Below are positions 25,330 through 33,298 of a DNA stretch of 64,000 bases, one piece after another. The DNA comes from Bacteroidales bacterium UBA4788 (GTDB taxonomy: Bacteria; Bacteroidota; Bacteroidia; Bacteroidales; VadinHA17). The position numbers and the translations under genes are program-made. Within the stretch, counting starts at the first letter, position 1; each line of letters opens with the position of its first letter. The stretch is from NCBI GenBank assembly GCA_002402965.1, contig DHGW01000014.1:1-64000 (forward strand). Reading direction: 5' to 3'. The notes under the pieces were generated by a model. That model did no database searches and was not told where the DNA came from. It saw only the letters and a list, made by a program, of their open reading frames with translations.

Positions 25330-26268
25330 ATGATCGGCCGGGCACCATTTAAGATTTTTTCATGTACCTCATCACTTAGCATCGCAGAAAAAATTGCTGA
25401 TCATCTTGGCATCGAACTGGGCAAGAGTTCTCTGCTGAGTTTCAGTGACGGCGAGTTTCAACCCTGTTTCGATGAGTCGGTACGGGGCTGTCACGTCTTC
25501 ATCATACAGTCGACCAATCCGCCCGCCGAGAACCTGATGGAGTTGCTGCTGATGATAGATGCCGCCAAGAGGGCTTCGGCCTACAAGGTAAATGCGGTCA
25601 TTCCCTACTACGGTTATGCCCGACAGGACCGCAAGGACAGGCCAAGGGTTTCGCTGGGGGCCAAGCTCACCGCTGATATGCTGACCAAGGCGGGTGTTGA
25701 CCGCATTATCACGATAGATCTTCACGCCGATCAGATACAGGGGTTCTTTGATGTGCCGGTGGACCATCTCTTTGGTTCAGCACTCTTCGCCCCTTATATA
25801 AGAAATCTCAACCTCCCCAACCTGACCGTCTCAGCTCCCGACATGGGCGGATCAAAGAGGGCAAATGCCTACGCCCGTCACCTGCAGAGCGAGATGGTTC
25901 TGTGCTATAAGCTGAGAAAAAAGCCGAACGTGGTGGAGGAGATATCCATCATCGGGGATGTTGAAGGAAGACATGTCGTGATAATCGATGACATGGTTGA
26001 CACTGCCGGAACGCTGACATTTGCCGCCACAGTGATGAAGGACCGCGGTGCGCTCAGTGTGAGGGCTGTGGCCACTCATCCCGTCCTATCCGGCAACGCC
26101 ATCGAAAAAATAGACAAATCGCCCCTCGAGGAGCTGGTGGTGACTGACAGCATACCCTTCAAGGGACACTCGCCGAAAATAAAAATCCTGTCAGTGGGTG
26201 AGATCTTCGCCGAAGCAATAAAAGCGGTGTATACCAACACCTCTATCAGCTCGGGTTTTGTTTTCTGA
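25330..26268 (+). CDS. prs: Ribose-phosphate pyrophosphokinase
   Basis: 312 residues. It makes PRPP from ribose 5-phosphate and ATP. Motifs: GKSSLLSFSDGEFQPCFDES, IIQSTNPPAENLMELLLMIDA, the flexible-loop region YYGYARQDRKDRPRVSLGAK, the metal site TIDLHADQIQGFFDVPVDHL, and the PRPP loop VVIIDDMVDTAGTL. All catalytic residues are seen. Full length; single gene between engB and rplY with promoter boxes on both sides. Confidence 0.97.
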   Translation: MIGRAPFKIFSCTSSLSIAEKIADHLGIELGKSSLLSFSDGEFQPCFDESVRGCHVFIIQSTNPPAENLMELLLMIDAAKRASAYKVNAVIPYYGYARQDRKDRPRVSLGAKLTADMLTKAGVDRIITIDLHADQIQGFFDVPVDHLFGSALFAPYIRNLNLPNLTVSAPDMGGSKRANAYARHLQSEMVLCYKLRKKPNVVEEISIIGDVEGRHVVIIDDMVDTAGTLTFAATVMKDRGALSVRAVATHPVLSGNAIEKIDKSPLEELVVTDSIPFKGHSPKIKILSVGEIFAEAIKAVYTNTSISSGFVF

Positions 26269-26278
26269 GCAATTTAGC

Positions 26279-26286
26279 TATATTTG
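26279..26286 (+). promoter_or_regulatory. -7 box (TATATTTG) of rplY-pth-S4 operon
   Basis: Perfect TAnnTTTG, 88 bases before ATG 26375, leaving a leader of about 80 bases. Confidence 0.55.
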
Positions 26287-26327
26287 CAGGCCAATTTTTT
26301 CCAACAAAACGTCAAACGTGCAATGGG

Positions 26328-26348
26328 AGGTTACATGGCAGGTAACCT
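26328..26348 (+). promoter_or_regulatory. Hairpin in the rplY leader
   Basis: AGGTTAC (26328-26334), loop ATGGCAG, GTAACCT (26342-26348): a perfect 7-bp stem, 26 bases before the rplY start. It could take part in autogenous control by L25, but no known leader family is recognised. Confidence 0.45.
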
Positions 26349-26374
26349 TGAGTAGCACAACAAATTAAAGACTG

Positions 26375-26995
26375 ATGAAAACTATTGAGGTCAAAGCCGT
26401 CTCACGCGAACATTTCGGCAAGAAGAGTACGAACAGCCTGCGGGCAGAGGGTAATGTACCCTGTGTGATGTACAAGGAAAAGGAAAATCTTCATTTTTTT
26501 GCTCATGAAAATGCTTTCCGCGGACTTGTTTATACTCCGGATGTTTTTCTTGTCAACCTGGTCGTTGACGGCACGAGCTATAAGGCTGTGATGAAGGACC
26601 TGCAGTTCCATCCCGTTACGGACAGGCTGCTGCATATCGATTTCATGCAGGTGAATGAAGACAAACCGATTATACTGGATATCCCGCTTAAGATCACCGG
26701 TGAGAGTACCGGAGTGAAGGCCGGCGGCAAGCTTCGGGTCAAACGCAGATCACTCAGGGTCAAGGGCCTCACGAAGCACCTGCCGGAACACCTTACAATT
26801 GACATAACCAACATCGGTATAGGTCAGTCTGTGAAGATTGGCGATCTCGCCTATGAGAACCTTGAGATCATTGACAACAAGCGCGCAATGGTTGTTGCAG
26901 TTGAAGTCTCCAGGATTTCGCTCAAGGAGGAGGAAGCTGCCGCTCCGGGTGCTGAAGCTCCTGCTGCCGAGGCTCCTGCCGAAGGGAAGGAATAA
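26375..26995 (+). CDS. rplY: 50S ribosomal protein L25 / general stress protein Ctc
   Basis: 206 residues. The N-terminal L25 domain (about 1-90, KAVSREHFGKKSTNSLRAEG) binds 5S rRNA; the C-terminal TL5/CTC beta domain follows (about 95-180, PIILDIPLKITGESTGVKAG). An Ala/Glu/Pro-rich tail (about 185-206) is appended, low in complexity. It leads a short operon with pth (17 bases downstream) and the S4 gene. Confidence 0.95.
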   Translation: MKTIEVKAVSREHFGKKSTNSLRAEGNVPCVMYKEKENLHFFAHENAFRGLVYTPDVFLVNLVVDGTSYKAVMKDLQFHPVTDRLLHIDFMQVNEDKPIILDIPLKITGESTGVKAGGKLRVKRRSLRVKGLTKHLPEHLTIDITNIGIGQSVKIGDLAYENLEIIDNKRAMVVAVEVSRISLKEEEAAAPGAEAPAAEAPAEGKE

Positions 26996-27012
26996 ACAGT
27001 CCCTGATGCGTG

Positions 27013-27624
27013 ATGAAACACCTTATCGCCGGTCTTGGCAACATAGGTGACGAATACAGGAACACACGTCATAACGTAGGTTTTTTGGTACTGGATGCTG
27101 CAGCAGCGGCATCCGGTATCTCTTTTAAGGACAGCCGTTACGGCTCTGTTGCGTCAATGCGGCACAGGAACGCCGAGCTGATCCTGCTCAAACCTTCCAC
27201 CCTGATGAACCGCAGCGGCAATGCCGTGCGCTACTGGATGCAAAAGGAGAAAATCCTCCTTGAGAACCTGCTCGTTATAACTGATGACATAGCCATTCCC
27301 ACGGCAAGCATGAGGCTCAGGGCAGGGGGCGGCACAGGAGGGCACAACGGTCTTATGAGCGTAAGCGAGGTGCTGGGGACAGACCAGTATGCGCGACTTC
27401 GCATTGGTATCGGGAATGATTTCCCCAGGGGCGGGCAGGTGAACTACGTGCTGGGTGAATGGAGTCCCGGGGAGATGGCAGTGCTTGAAAAGCGGCTCCC
27501 GCTGGCAGTGGAGTTTATGCTGTCATTTGCCGTTGCAGGATGCGAGCTCACCATGACAGCCTTCAACAAAAAGGGTAAAAATCTCACCGATGACAACGGA
27601 GAAACAGGAGGAAAGGATCGATAA
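27013..27624 (+). CDS. pth: Peptidyl-tRNA hydrolase
   Basis: 203 residues from ATG 27013; a GTG directly before it (27010) is an alternative. It frees tRNA from dropped-off peptidyl-tRNA. KHLIAGLGNIGDEYRNTRHN carries the Asn and catalytic His; LLKPSTLMNRSGNAV, ITDDIAIPTASMRLRAGGG and GGHNGLMSVSEVLGTDQYARL complete the site. The 3' end overlaps the S4-domain gene by 35 bases. Confidence 0.97.
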   Translation: MKHLIAGLGNIGDEYRNTRHNVGFLVLDAAAAASGISFKDSRYGSVASMRHRNAELILLKPSTLMNRSGNAVRYWMQKEKILLENLLVITDDIAIPTASMRLRAGGGTGGHNGLMSVSEVLGTDQYARLRIGIGNDFPRGGQVNYVLGEWSPGEMAVLEKRLPLAVEFMLSFAVAGCELTMTAFNKKGKNLTDDNGETGGKDR

Positions 27625-27970
27625 GTTCCTCTGGAGCGTCAGGCTGTTCAAATCGCGCAGTATAGCCATTGAGGAGTGCAAAAAGGGAAGGATCACGGTC
27701 GGAGGCCTGCCGGTCAAGCCCTCCTTCCCTGTAAGCCCCGGAATGACCCTCAGCGTCAGGAAACCACCGGTGACATATACTTATAAAGTAATGGGACTGC
27801 CGGTAAGCAGGATTGGTGCACCGCTTGTAATCAATTATATCACCGACATTACACCCCCGGAAGAGAAGGATAAGCTCCTGGCCGGAAAAATGGCCGACGG
27901 ATTCAGGCCGCGCGGAAGCGGCCGTCCCACGAAACGTGAGCGCAGGGAGCTCGATGACTTCCTGGAATAA
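27590..27970 (+). CDS. S4-domain RNA-binding protein (HslR family)
   Basis: 126 residues. RIDKFLWSVRLFKSRSIAIE and CKKGRITVGGLPVKPSFPVS form the S4 RNA-binding fold at about 8-65; the C-terminus is basic (PRGSGRPTKRERRELDDF), as in heat-shock protein 15/HslR, which rescues stalled 50S subunits carrying peptidyl-tRNA. Position right behind pth and overlapping it fits a shared role in clearing stalled translation. Confidence 0.9.
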   Translation: MTTEKQEERIDKFLWSVRLFKSRSIAIEECKKGRITVGGLPVKPSFPVSPGMTLSVRKPPVTYTYKVMGLPVSRIGAPLVINYITDITPPEEKDKLLAGKMADGFRPRGSGRPTKRERRELDDFLE

Positions 27971-27997
27971 TTCTGATCACTGCCACGGTCAATACCG

Positions 27998-28085
27998 CTC
28001 ACTGAGCCCGTCAGTACCTCTCACTGAGCCCGTCAGTACTGCTCTCTGCTCCCATCACCATCAGTACTGCTCTCTGCTCCCATCA
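27998..28085. repeat. Compound short tandem repeat
   Basis: The 20-mer CTCACTGAGCCCGTCAGTAC occurs at 27998-28017 and again at 28020-28039 (period 22). A 25-base unit beginning TCAGTACTGCTCTCTGCTCC occurs at 28033-28057 and 28061-28085 (period 28), overlapping the first repeat at the shared TCAGTAC core. Non-coding. The unit may be variable in copy number. Confidence 0.85.
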
Positions 28086-28171
28086 TGGTGGTATAAATAC
28101 CTAAAATCACCCATTCAATGTTAAGAAAGCCAAAACCCCGGGTCCGGCGGGAAAACTTTTTCTAACTTCGT

Positions 28172-28199
28172 AATTCTGAAGCCCGGAGGCTTCAGAATT
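28172..28199 (+). terminator. Perfect 12-bp hairpin, possible terminator of the rplY-pth-S4 operon
   Basis: AATTCTGAAGCC (28172-28183), loop CGGA, GGCTTCAGAATT (28188-28199), then TTAAG. The T-run is mostly inside the stem, so it may be a weak or bidirectional terminator. It lies 31 bases before the acyltransferase start, where it would also sit in that gene's leader if a promoter (TAACTTCG near 28164) lies upstream. Confidence 0.45.
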
Positions 28200-28229
28200 T
28201 TAAGATCGGAAGGTAAACCTGGCTGCGGA

Positions 28230-29558
28230 ATGGGTAAGAAGAATATTGAAAAGTATGATGTTTTCTATCAGCTTCTGAAGAGATATGTAGATTTCTGGCA
28301 TAACTATATTTTTTATCGAAAGGTTATTGTTTTCGGCAAGGATAATGCTGATTTTTCGGTACCCACCATTCTGGCCCCCAATCACCAGAATGCCCTGATG
28401 GATGCCATGGCCGTGATCAGCACGCTGGACCGCCAGCTGGTGTTCCTGGCCAGGGCGGATATCTTCAAAAAGAAGTTCATCGCACGCATACTCTATTTCC
28501 TTAAGATCCTCCCCGTGTACCGTCTCAGGGATGGCTTCGATGCAGTGAAGCAGAATGACGACACCTTCCGTGACACCCTCCGGGTGATGGAGAACCGCAA
28601 CGGGGTGGTTATCCTTCCGGAAGGGAGTCACGCCACCTACAGGAAACTGAGGCAGCTGAAGAAGGGCATCTGCCGGATCGCCTTCCAGACAGCCGAAGCT
28701 TCCGGATTCAAAAAGGAGATCAATATCGTCCCGGTGGGACTCGAATATTCTCACTACTGGCGTTTCAGGCAGGTGCTCACGGTGGTATACGGCCATCCGA
28801 TACATGTTTCGGAGCACTTTACTTCATACCGCGAGAATCCCAACAGGGCGATTGCAGAGCTGCGTGACAGGCTGTCAGCCGAGATGAAGAAGGTGATGGT
28901 GCACATAGATGATGAGGAGAATTACGAAGCCGTCAACGAACTGCGCAGCATTATCAACGAGAAGTACAGTGACAATATCAGGTATCCCAAGCTCTTCCGT
29001 GATAAAAGGCTGATGACCAAACTGGATGAGCTGCGTGCATCTGACACCGGAGGGTACAGGGAGATATGCGAGGAGACAATTGCCGTAAAAAGCCAGGCAA
29101 CTGAACTGAATGTCACATACCGTCACCTCAGGAAAAAGAAGCATAAATTCGGATGGCTCTTCCTGTCGTCGCTTCTGCTTCTTGCCAGCCTGGCCGTTTT
29201 TCTTACCGGGGCGGCGCTGAACATACTTACCTTCCAGGTATCATACCTCCAGGCGATAAAGTCAAAGGATCCGGCCTTCATCAGCACGGCTCGCTACGGC
29301 ATTTTCCTGGGGTTGAGTTTTATCTTCGGTCCCCTCTATCTTATCCTCGCACTGATATTCATAAAGCCCTGGTGGATGGCAATCCTGGCCTTCATGATGG
29401 TCCCGGTGCTGGGCATACTGGCCTGGAACTGGTTCCTGTTATTGCAACGTACCGTCGGCGGATTCAGGATCTGGAATCTCAGGCGTACCGGGAATCCCCT
29501 CTTCATAAAGCTGCATGACACATACCAACAGCTTGTTAAACGCGTCTCGTCACTCTGA
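28230..29558 (+). CDS. PlsC-type 1-acylglycerol-3-phosphate acyltransferase family, with C-terminal membrane segments
   Basis: 442 residues. The acyltransferase domain (about 30-230) has motif I as PNHQNALMDAMAV (His to Asp spacing of five), and motif III as VVILPEGSHATYRKLRQLKK. A charged helical region follows (about 230-310), then three or so membrane helices (about 312-340 and 358-410: LFLSSLLLLASLAVFLTGAA, IFLGLSFIFGPLYLILALIF, WWMAILAFMMVPVLGILAW). Probably an inner-membrane phospholipid or ornithine-lipid acyltransferase; the acceptor is unknown. The next gene starts two bases after the stop. Confidence 0.88.
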   Translation: MGKKNIEKYDVFYQLLKRYVDFWHNYIFYRKVIVFGKDNADFSVPTILAPNHQNALMDAMAVISTLDRQLVFLARADIFKKKFIARILYFLKILPVYRLRDGFDAVKQNDDTFRDTLRVMENRNGVVILPEGSHATYRKLRQLKKGICRIAFQTAEASGFKKEINIVPVGLEYSHYWRFRQVLTVVYGHPIHVSEHFTSYRENPNRAIAELRDRLSAEMKKVMVHIDDEENYEAVNELRSIINEKYSDNIRYPKLFRDKRLMTKLDELRASDTGGYREICEETIAVKSQATELNVTYRHLRKKKHKFGWLFLSSLLLLASLAVFLTGAALNILTFQVSYLQAIKSKDPAFISTARYGIFLGLSFIFGPLYLILALIFIKPWWMAILAFMMVPVLGILAWNWFLLLQRTVGGFRIWNLRRTGNPLFIKLHDTYQQLVKRVSSL

Positions 29559-29560
29559 AA

Positions 29561-30361
29561 ATGAAAGATATCTTCACAGGAAAAGTGGTCTGGATCACCG
29601 GAGCATCTTCCGGCATTGGGGAAGCACTGGTAAAGGCCTTTGTGCGTGGCGGGAGCCGGGTGATTGCCTCATCCAATGACAGTGCGGGGCTGGCGAGGGT
29701 GGCAGGCGAGTGTTCAGGGTTGCAGGGAAGTGTCATCGCTGTCCTGTTTGATCTCAGTGACACATCGGGCATAGATGTGCTGGCCGCGGATGTGGTGCAC
29801 AGAGAGGGCCGGATTGACATGCTGCTCAACATTGGAGGCATAAGCCAGAGGGCGATGCTGAAGGAGACACCGCTATGGCTCGACCGGAAAATTATGGAGA
29901 TAAACTACTTCGGTACCATTGCCCTTACCAAGGCAGTCTTGCCTCACATGATCTCAGCCGGAGGAGGCCATATAGCAGCCACCAGCTCCATCTCAGGGCG
30001 GTTCGGGTTCCCGTACCGCTCTGCCTATTCAGCTTCCAAGCAGGCACTGCACGGGTTCTTCGAAACCCTCCTTCTTGAGCACCGGAATGACAACATCAGA
30101 GTATCAGTCATTATCCCCGGACGGGTGCAGACCGCCATCTCGCTTCATGCGCTGACAGCCGCAGGAAAAGAGCACGGCCGGATGGATGAGGGGCAGAAAG
30201 GCGGAGTGACAACGGAGAGGGCTGCAGAACAGATCATCAGGGGACTTTCAAGAAACAGGCGGGAGATACTCGTCGGCAGCACGGAACTGCTGATGCTGTG
30301 GATACGTAAATATTTGCCTCCGCTCTTCTTCAGGATAGCGGGGAAAATCAAACCAATGTAG
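29561..30361 (+). CDS. Short-chain dehydrogenase/reductase
   Basis: 266 residues. Classical SDR: cofactor loop VVWITGASSGIGEALVKAFV, structural NIGG in MLLNIGGISQRAML (NAGG variant), Ser in TSSISGRFGFP and the active-site YSASKQALHGF. It resembles the DHRS7-like group that acts near membranes, and its C-terminus (ELLMLWIRKYLPPLFFRIAG) is hydrophobic and could be membrane-associated. Lies between the acyltransferase and VOC genes in a tight run; substrate unknown. Confidence 0.93.
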   Translation: MKDIFTGKVVWITGASSGIGEALVKAFVRGGSRVIASSNDSAGLARVAGECSGLQGSVIAVLFDLSDTSGIDVLAADVVHREGRIDMLLNIGGISQRAMLKETPLWLDRKIMEINYFGTIALTKAVLPHMISAGGGHIAATSSISGRFGFPYRSAYSASKQALHGFFETLLLEHRNDNIRVSVIIPGRVQTAISLHALTAAGKEHGRMDEGQKGGVTTERAAEQIIRGLSRNRREILVGSTELLMLWIRKYLPPLFFRIAGKIKPM

Positions 30362-30365
30362 AAGG

Positions 30366-31463
30366 ATGATGAAGATCAAGGGATACATTATCAGCGGGAT
30401 ACAACAGATGGGAGTAGGAGTCCATGACCTCACCGAGGCATGGGAGTGGTATATCAGGGCGTTCGGGATGGACTGCCGCATCTTTGAGGATGAGGCAGAG
30501 GCCAGGCTGATGCTGCCCTACACCGGCGGCGAGCCGCGAAGCAGGCACGCCGTGCTGGCGATGAACATGCAGAGCGGCGGCGGCTTCGAGGTGTGGCAGC
30601 ATAAGGGCAAAGAACCGGAATACCCCGCCCGGGAGACAAAACTGGGCGACCTCGGCATCTTCTCATGCAAGATGAAGGTCAGGGACGTGGAGGCAGCATG
30701 GAAATACTGGACGGAAAACGGGGTGGAGGTGCTGGGCAAACCGATGGCGGATCCCTCCGGCAAAAAAAGCTTTTTTGTCAAGGACCCCTTCGGCAACCTG
30801 TTCCATATCGTGGGAGCCACCGACTGGTTCATGAACCTGAAGAAGATCTCCGGAGGATCATACGGTGCAGTTATAGGCGTATCAGACATCGACAGGGTAC
30901 TGGGACTATATTCGGATATCCTCGGTTATGACAGAGTAATTTTTGACATAACCGGCACCTTCGATGACCTGGCAGCCGTGCCGGGAGGCAACGGCCGGTT
31001 CAGGCGCATGCTCCTGGCACCGACAAAACCCTTCCATGGCGGATTCAATCCTATCTTCGGGCAGAGCGTAATTGAGCTCGTCCAGGCGCTTGACAGACCT
31101 GTCACCAGGATTTTCGAGGGACGGCTCTGGGGAGACCCGGGATTCATACACATATGTTACGATATAAGGGGAATGGATAACCTCAGGAAGTACTGCAGCG
31201 AAGCCGGGTTCCCCTTTACCGTCGACAGCATGGCGAGTCACGAGGGAGAAAGCTTTGACATGGGTGAAGCTGCAGGATATTTCGCCTATATTGAAGATCC
31301 TGACGGAACGCTGATCGAGTTCGTCGAGACGCACAAAGTGCCAATCATGAAGAAGTTCGGGTGGTATCTTGACATGCGCCGCCGCAATCCGCACAAACCG
31401 CTGCCGACGTGGATGATAAAGTCATTGAGATTTTCAAGGGTTAAATCTGGCAATAGGCAGTAG
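30366..31463 (+). CDS. VOC (glyoxalase/dioxygenase fold) family protein, two-module
   Basis: 365 residues. Two vicinal-oxygen-chelate modules: about 12-155 (QQMGVGVHDLTEAWEWYIRA ... SFFVKDPFGNLFHIVGAT) and about 165-330 (AVIGVSDIDRVLGLYSDILG ... YFAYIEDPDGTLIEFVETH). His/Glu metal ligands in FHIVG and IEFVE are visible in each half. Substrate unknown. The final residues (KSGNRQ) and the TAG stop are encoded inside a repeat copy at 31449-31477, so the native C-terminus may have been altered by that repeat. Confidence 0.88.
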   Translation: MMKIKGYIISGIQQMGVGVHDLTEAWEWYIRAFGMDCRIFEDEAEARLMLPYTGGEPRSRHAVLAMNMQSGGGFEVWQHKGKEPEYPARETKLGDLGIFSCKMKVRDVEAAWKYWTENGVEVLGKPMADPSGKKSFFVKDPFGNLFHIVGATDWFMNLKKISGGSYGAVIGVSDIDRVLGLYSDILGYDRVIFDITGTFDDLAAVPGGNGRFRRMLLAPTKPFHGGFNPIFGQSVIELVQALDRPVTRIFEGRLWGDPGFIHICYDIRGMDNLRKYCSEAGFPFTVDSMASHEGESFDMGEAAGYFAYIEDPDGTLIEFVETHKVPIMKKFGWYLDMRRRNPHKPLPTWMIKSLRFSRVKSGNRQ

Positions 31464-31637
31464 GCAATTGGCAATAGTGTTGACAATTCCAGTCATTTGG
31501 CAGTCAGCTGTCTCTGTGTGTTTCTTAGCCCGTAGGGCTTAAAGCATTGTAGAGCAAGGATATTCATAAAAACTTGGCCGTAGATCATTATGAATTGTAA
31601 TTGCCTGCTTCAGTAAAACCCGTTACTGCCTATTGCC
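31449..31637. repeat. Short element with 14-bp inverted ends between convergent genes
   Basis: GGCAATAGGCAGTA at 31449-31462 is exactly inverted at 31624-31637. The left end continues as degenerate copies of GGCAAT (to 31477) and the right end as GATGGCTAATGCC (to 31651). About 160 bases of non-coding sequence lie between, including the small palindrome GCCCGTAGGGC. Both flanking genes read into the ends and use TAG codons supplied by them. Possibly a MITE-like or REP-like unit; no transposase is present. Confidence 0.55.
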
Positions 31638-32841
31638 TGATGGCTAATGCCTGGTTCTCCCGCATCACCCTCATGAAATTCCCGCCCCAGATCTTGGCGA
31701 TATCCTCGCGGCTATAACCGCGACGAATCAGCTCCTTAGTGATGTTCTTCATCATTGACACATCGGAGCAATCTTCAAGGCCGCCGCCGCCGTCGAAATC
31801 CGAACCTATCCCCACGTAATCAATGCCGATTACGTCAACAACATGCTGGATGTGGTTTACCGCATCTTCAACAGTGGCCAGCCTGACATACTGCTTCCTC
31901 AGCTCCGAGAACTCCGCCCAGCGCTGCTCCTGCTGATCATCAGTAAGCTCCGGACCCATGGCCCTCCACTTCTCACGAAGCTCCTTCGCCTTCTCATCAA
32001 ACACAGGATTGGGCTCTGGCTGCCGCAGATAGTCGCTAAGTATACATATCTGTATAACCCCTCCGTTCTTCTTGAGAGCCTGCAGCATGTCATCATTGAG
32101 GTTGCGTGGGCTTTCGCATAGTGCCCGGCACGATGAATGGGAAGCAATCACCGGGGCTTTTGAGATATTGATTACGTCATAGAATGATTCGTCGGAGATG
32201 TGTGACACATCCACCAGCATCCCAATGCGGTTCATCTCCCTGACTGCCTCCTCACCAAAGGCGGAGAGGCCGTTGTGTTCAGGGCCGGATTTGTCGGTTG
32301 AGGAATCGCAGATGTCATTGTTGGATGAATGGCAAAGGGTGATATACCTGGCTCCCAGGTCGTAATACTGCTTAATCCTGGTGAGGTCGGTGCCTACAGG
32401 GTAACCGTTTTCTATTCCGATAAATATTGCAAGCTTGCCTTCAGCCTTGTGTCTCAATGCATCATCAGGTGTGAGGGCTATTGCTGCCTGTCCGGAATTG
32501 CGAGCCAGGCTCGCATATATCGAGTCGAAGGTGGCGAGGGTGTTCAAGTGCGCTTTCTCATAGGTCCCGGGCGTGCGCGGACCCTGCCCGAGGAAGATTG
32601 CAAAGAACTCGGCATCGAGTCTCCCCTCCTTCATCCTGGGGAAATCAACACATCCATTGTCATTCCGGACGCCGGGATCAAATCCGCCGCGCCTGAAGAA
32701 GCGCATGGGGGTATCACAGTGAGTATCGATTGAAAGGAAGTCGTCATGCATCCTTTCAGCCTTGCGGCTGATTTTCTCCTCGCTGGACGTACATGATACT
32801 CCAAGGAGGCAGAAAAGCAACAGAAAATATTTCGTTCGCAT
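31630..32841 (-). CDS. Membrane dipeptidase (peptidase M19), lipoprotein
   Basis: 403 residues from ATG 32841. Lipoprotein signal MRTKYFLLLFCLLGVSC. Renal-dipeptidase-type zinc enzyme that cleaves dipeptides, including D-amino-acid ones. Metal ligands: SIDTHCDTPM (His, Asp), FIGIENGYPVG (Glu), VDVSHISDESFYDV (His) and IASHSSCRALCESPRN (His), with GIGSDFDGGGGLEDCSDVS near the end. The frame extends to 32886 but the signal peptide begins at 32841. The last codons (AIRQ) and stop lie in the repeat described at 31449-31637. Confidence 0.93.
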   Translation of the reverse strand: MRTKYFLLLFCLLGVSCTSSEEKISRKAERMHDDFLSIDTHCDTPMRFFRRGGFDPGVRNDNGCVDFPRMKEGRLDAEFFAIFLGQGPRTPGTYEKAHLNTLATFDSIYASLARNSGQAAIALTPDDALRHKAEGKLAIFIGIENGYPVGTDLTRIKQYYDLGARYITLCHSSNNDICDSSTDKSGPEHNGLSAFGEEAVREMNRIGMLVDVSHISDESFYDVINISKAPVIASHSSCRALCESPRNLNDDMLQALKKNGGVIQICILSDYLRQPEPNPVFDEKAKELREKWRAMGPELTDDQQEQRWAEFSELRKQYVRLATVEDAVNHIQHVVDVIGIDYVGIGSDFDGGGGLEDCSDVSMMKNITKELIRRGYSREDIAKIWGGNFMRVMRENQALAIRQ

Positions 32842-33040
32842 CAATGTCTGTTTGGTTGTCTCCGCTAATATATGAATATCAAACACTGATTATAACGCAC
32901 AGCACCCTGCCAAAGAATTAAAAAAGGTTAAATGTATCGGAATGAATCAGCGGAGCTGCCATGAATTGCCTTCCTCCGGCGCAGGGTGCGGGGCGCAGGG
33001 GTGGCAATTGATTGCGCCCTCAAACCGGATACCGGCTGAC
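32842..33040. other. Non-coding spacer upstream of the M19 dipeptidase
   Basis: About 200 bases with no ORF I can support. It is AT-rich near the dipeptidase and GC-rich in the middle. No clear TAnnTTTG box for the dipeptidase was found; the strong box at 33171-33178 further upstream, followed by a terminator-like hairpin, might serve it as an attenuated leader. Confidence 0.5.
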
Positions 33041-33070
33041 AAAAAAAGCCCCGACTAAGTGTCGGGGCAG
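33041..33070 (-). terminator. Intrinsic terminator
   Basis: 8-bp GC-rich stem GCCCCGAC/GTCGGGGC with loop ACTTA and a run of seven T on the minus strand. Confidence 0.75.
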
Positions 33071-33165
33071 CCATGAAAAGAATGGAAAAATTGCTTTTGG
33101 ACAGTAAAAAGCGTCTTTAAAGTCTCATGACTTTGTATTATTCTGAATCCGTCAGGTTATCTACT
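33041..33165 (-). ncRNA. Candidate small RNA or attenuated leader
   Basis: On the minus strand a TATATTTG -7 box (33171-33178), with TTGACA 18 bases upstream of it, is followed by about 95 unannotated bases and a perfect intrinsic terminator: GCCCCGAC / GTCGGGGC stem (33048-33055 and 33061-33068), 5-base loop, then seven T. The unit lacks a convincing ORF. It could be a free small RNA of about 120 nucleotides or the premature-termination product of a dipeptidase leader (gene start 200 bases on). It matches no RNA family I recognise. Confidence 0.45.
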
Positions 33166-33170
33166 TAACG

Positions 33171-33178
33171 CAAATATA
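33171..33178 (-). promoter_or_regulatory. -7 box (TATATTTG) of the candidate small RNA
   Basis: Perfect TAnnTTTG on the minus strand with TTGACA at 33197-33202 upstream. It is divergent from the ECF sigma promoter 80 bases away. Confidence 0.55.
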
Positions 33179-33243
33179 ATAAAAATGAATCTAAATTGTC
33201 AATCTTTTTTACATAAAACAATATCAAACCGGTCAAACCCTCC

Positions 33244-33269
33244 GGGTCATGCAACTATGTTAACTTTGG
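33244..33269 (+). promoter_or_regulatory. ECF sigma operon promoter with GGGTCATGCA motif
   Basis: GGGTCATGCA (33244-33253), 6 bases, then TTAACTTTGG (33260-33269, containing a perfect TAnnTTTG). The identical 10-mer with TTAATTTTGG lies upstream of the second ECF sigma operon (47229-47255), 7 bases apart there. It may be a sigma-specific -33 element or a shared operator. Confidence 0.6.
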
Positions 33270-33298
33270 TGCGTCATTAATCCAGAACAACCTGACAC

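Noticed and set aside
28230..31463. A dedicated lipid or natural-product cluster from the acyltransferase, SDR and VOC genes
   Set aside because: The three genes are close together but each belongs to a broad family and no synthase or carrier protein is present, so a shared pathway is not supported.
32842..33298. tRNA or known riboswitch in the largest gene-free stretch
   Set aside because: No cloverleaf arms, TPsiC-like sequence or recognisable aptamer core was found; only the promoter-terminator unit and the ECF promoter stand out.
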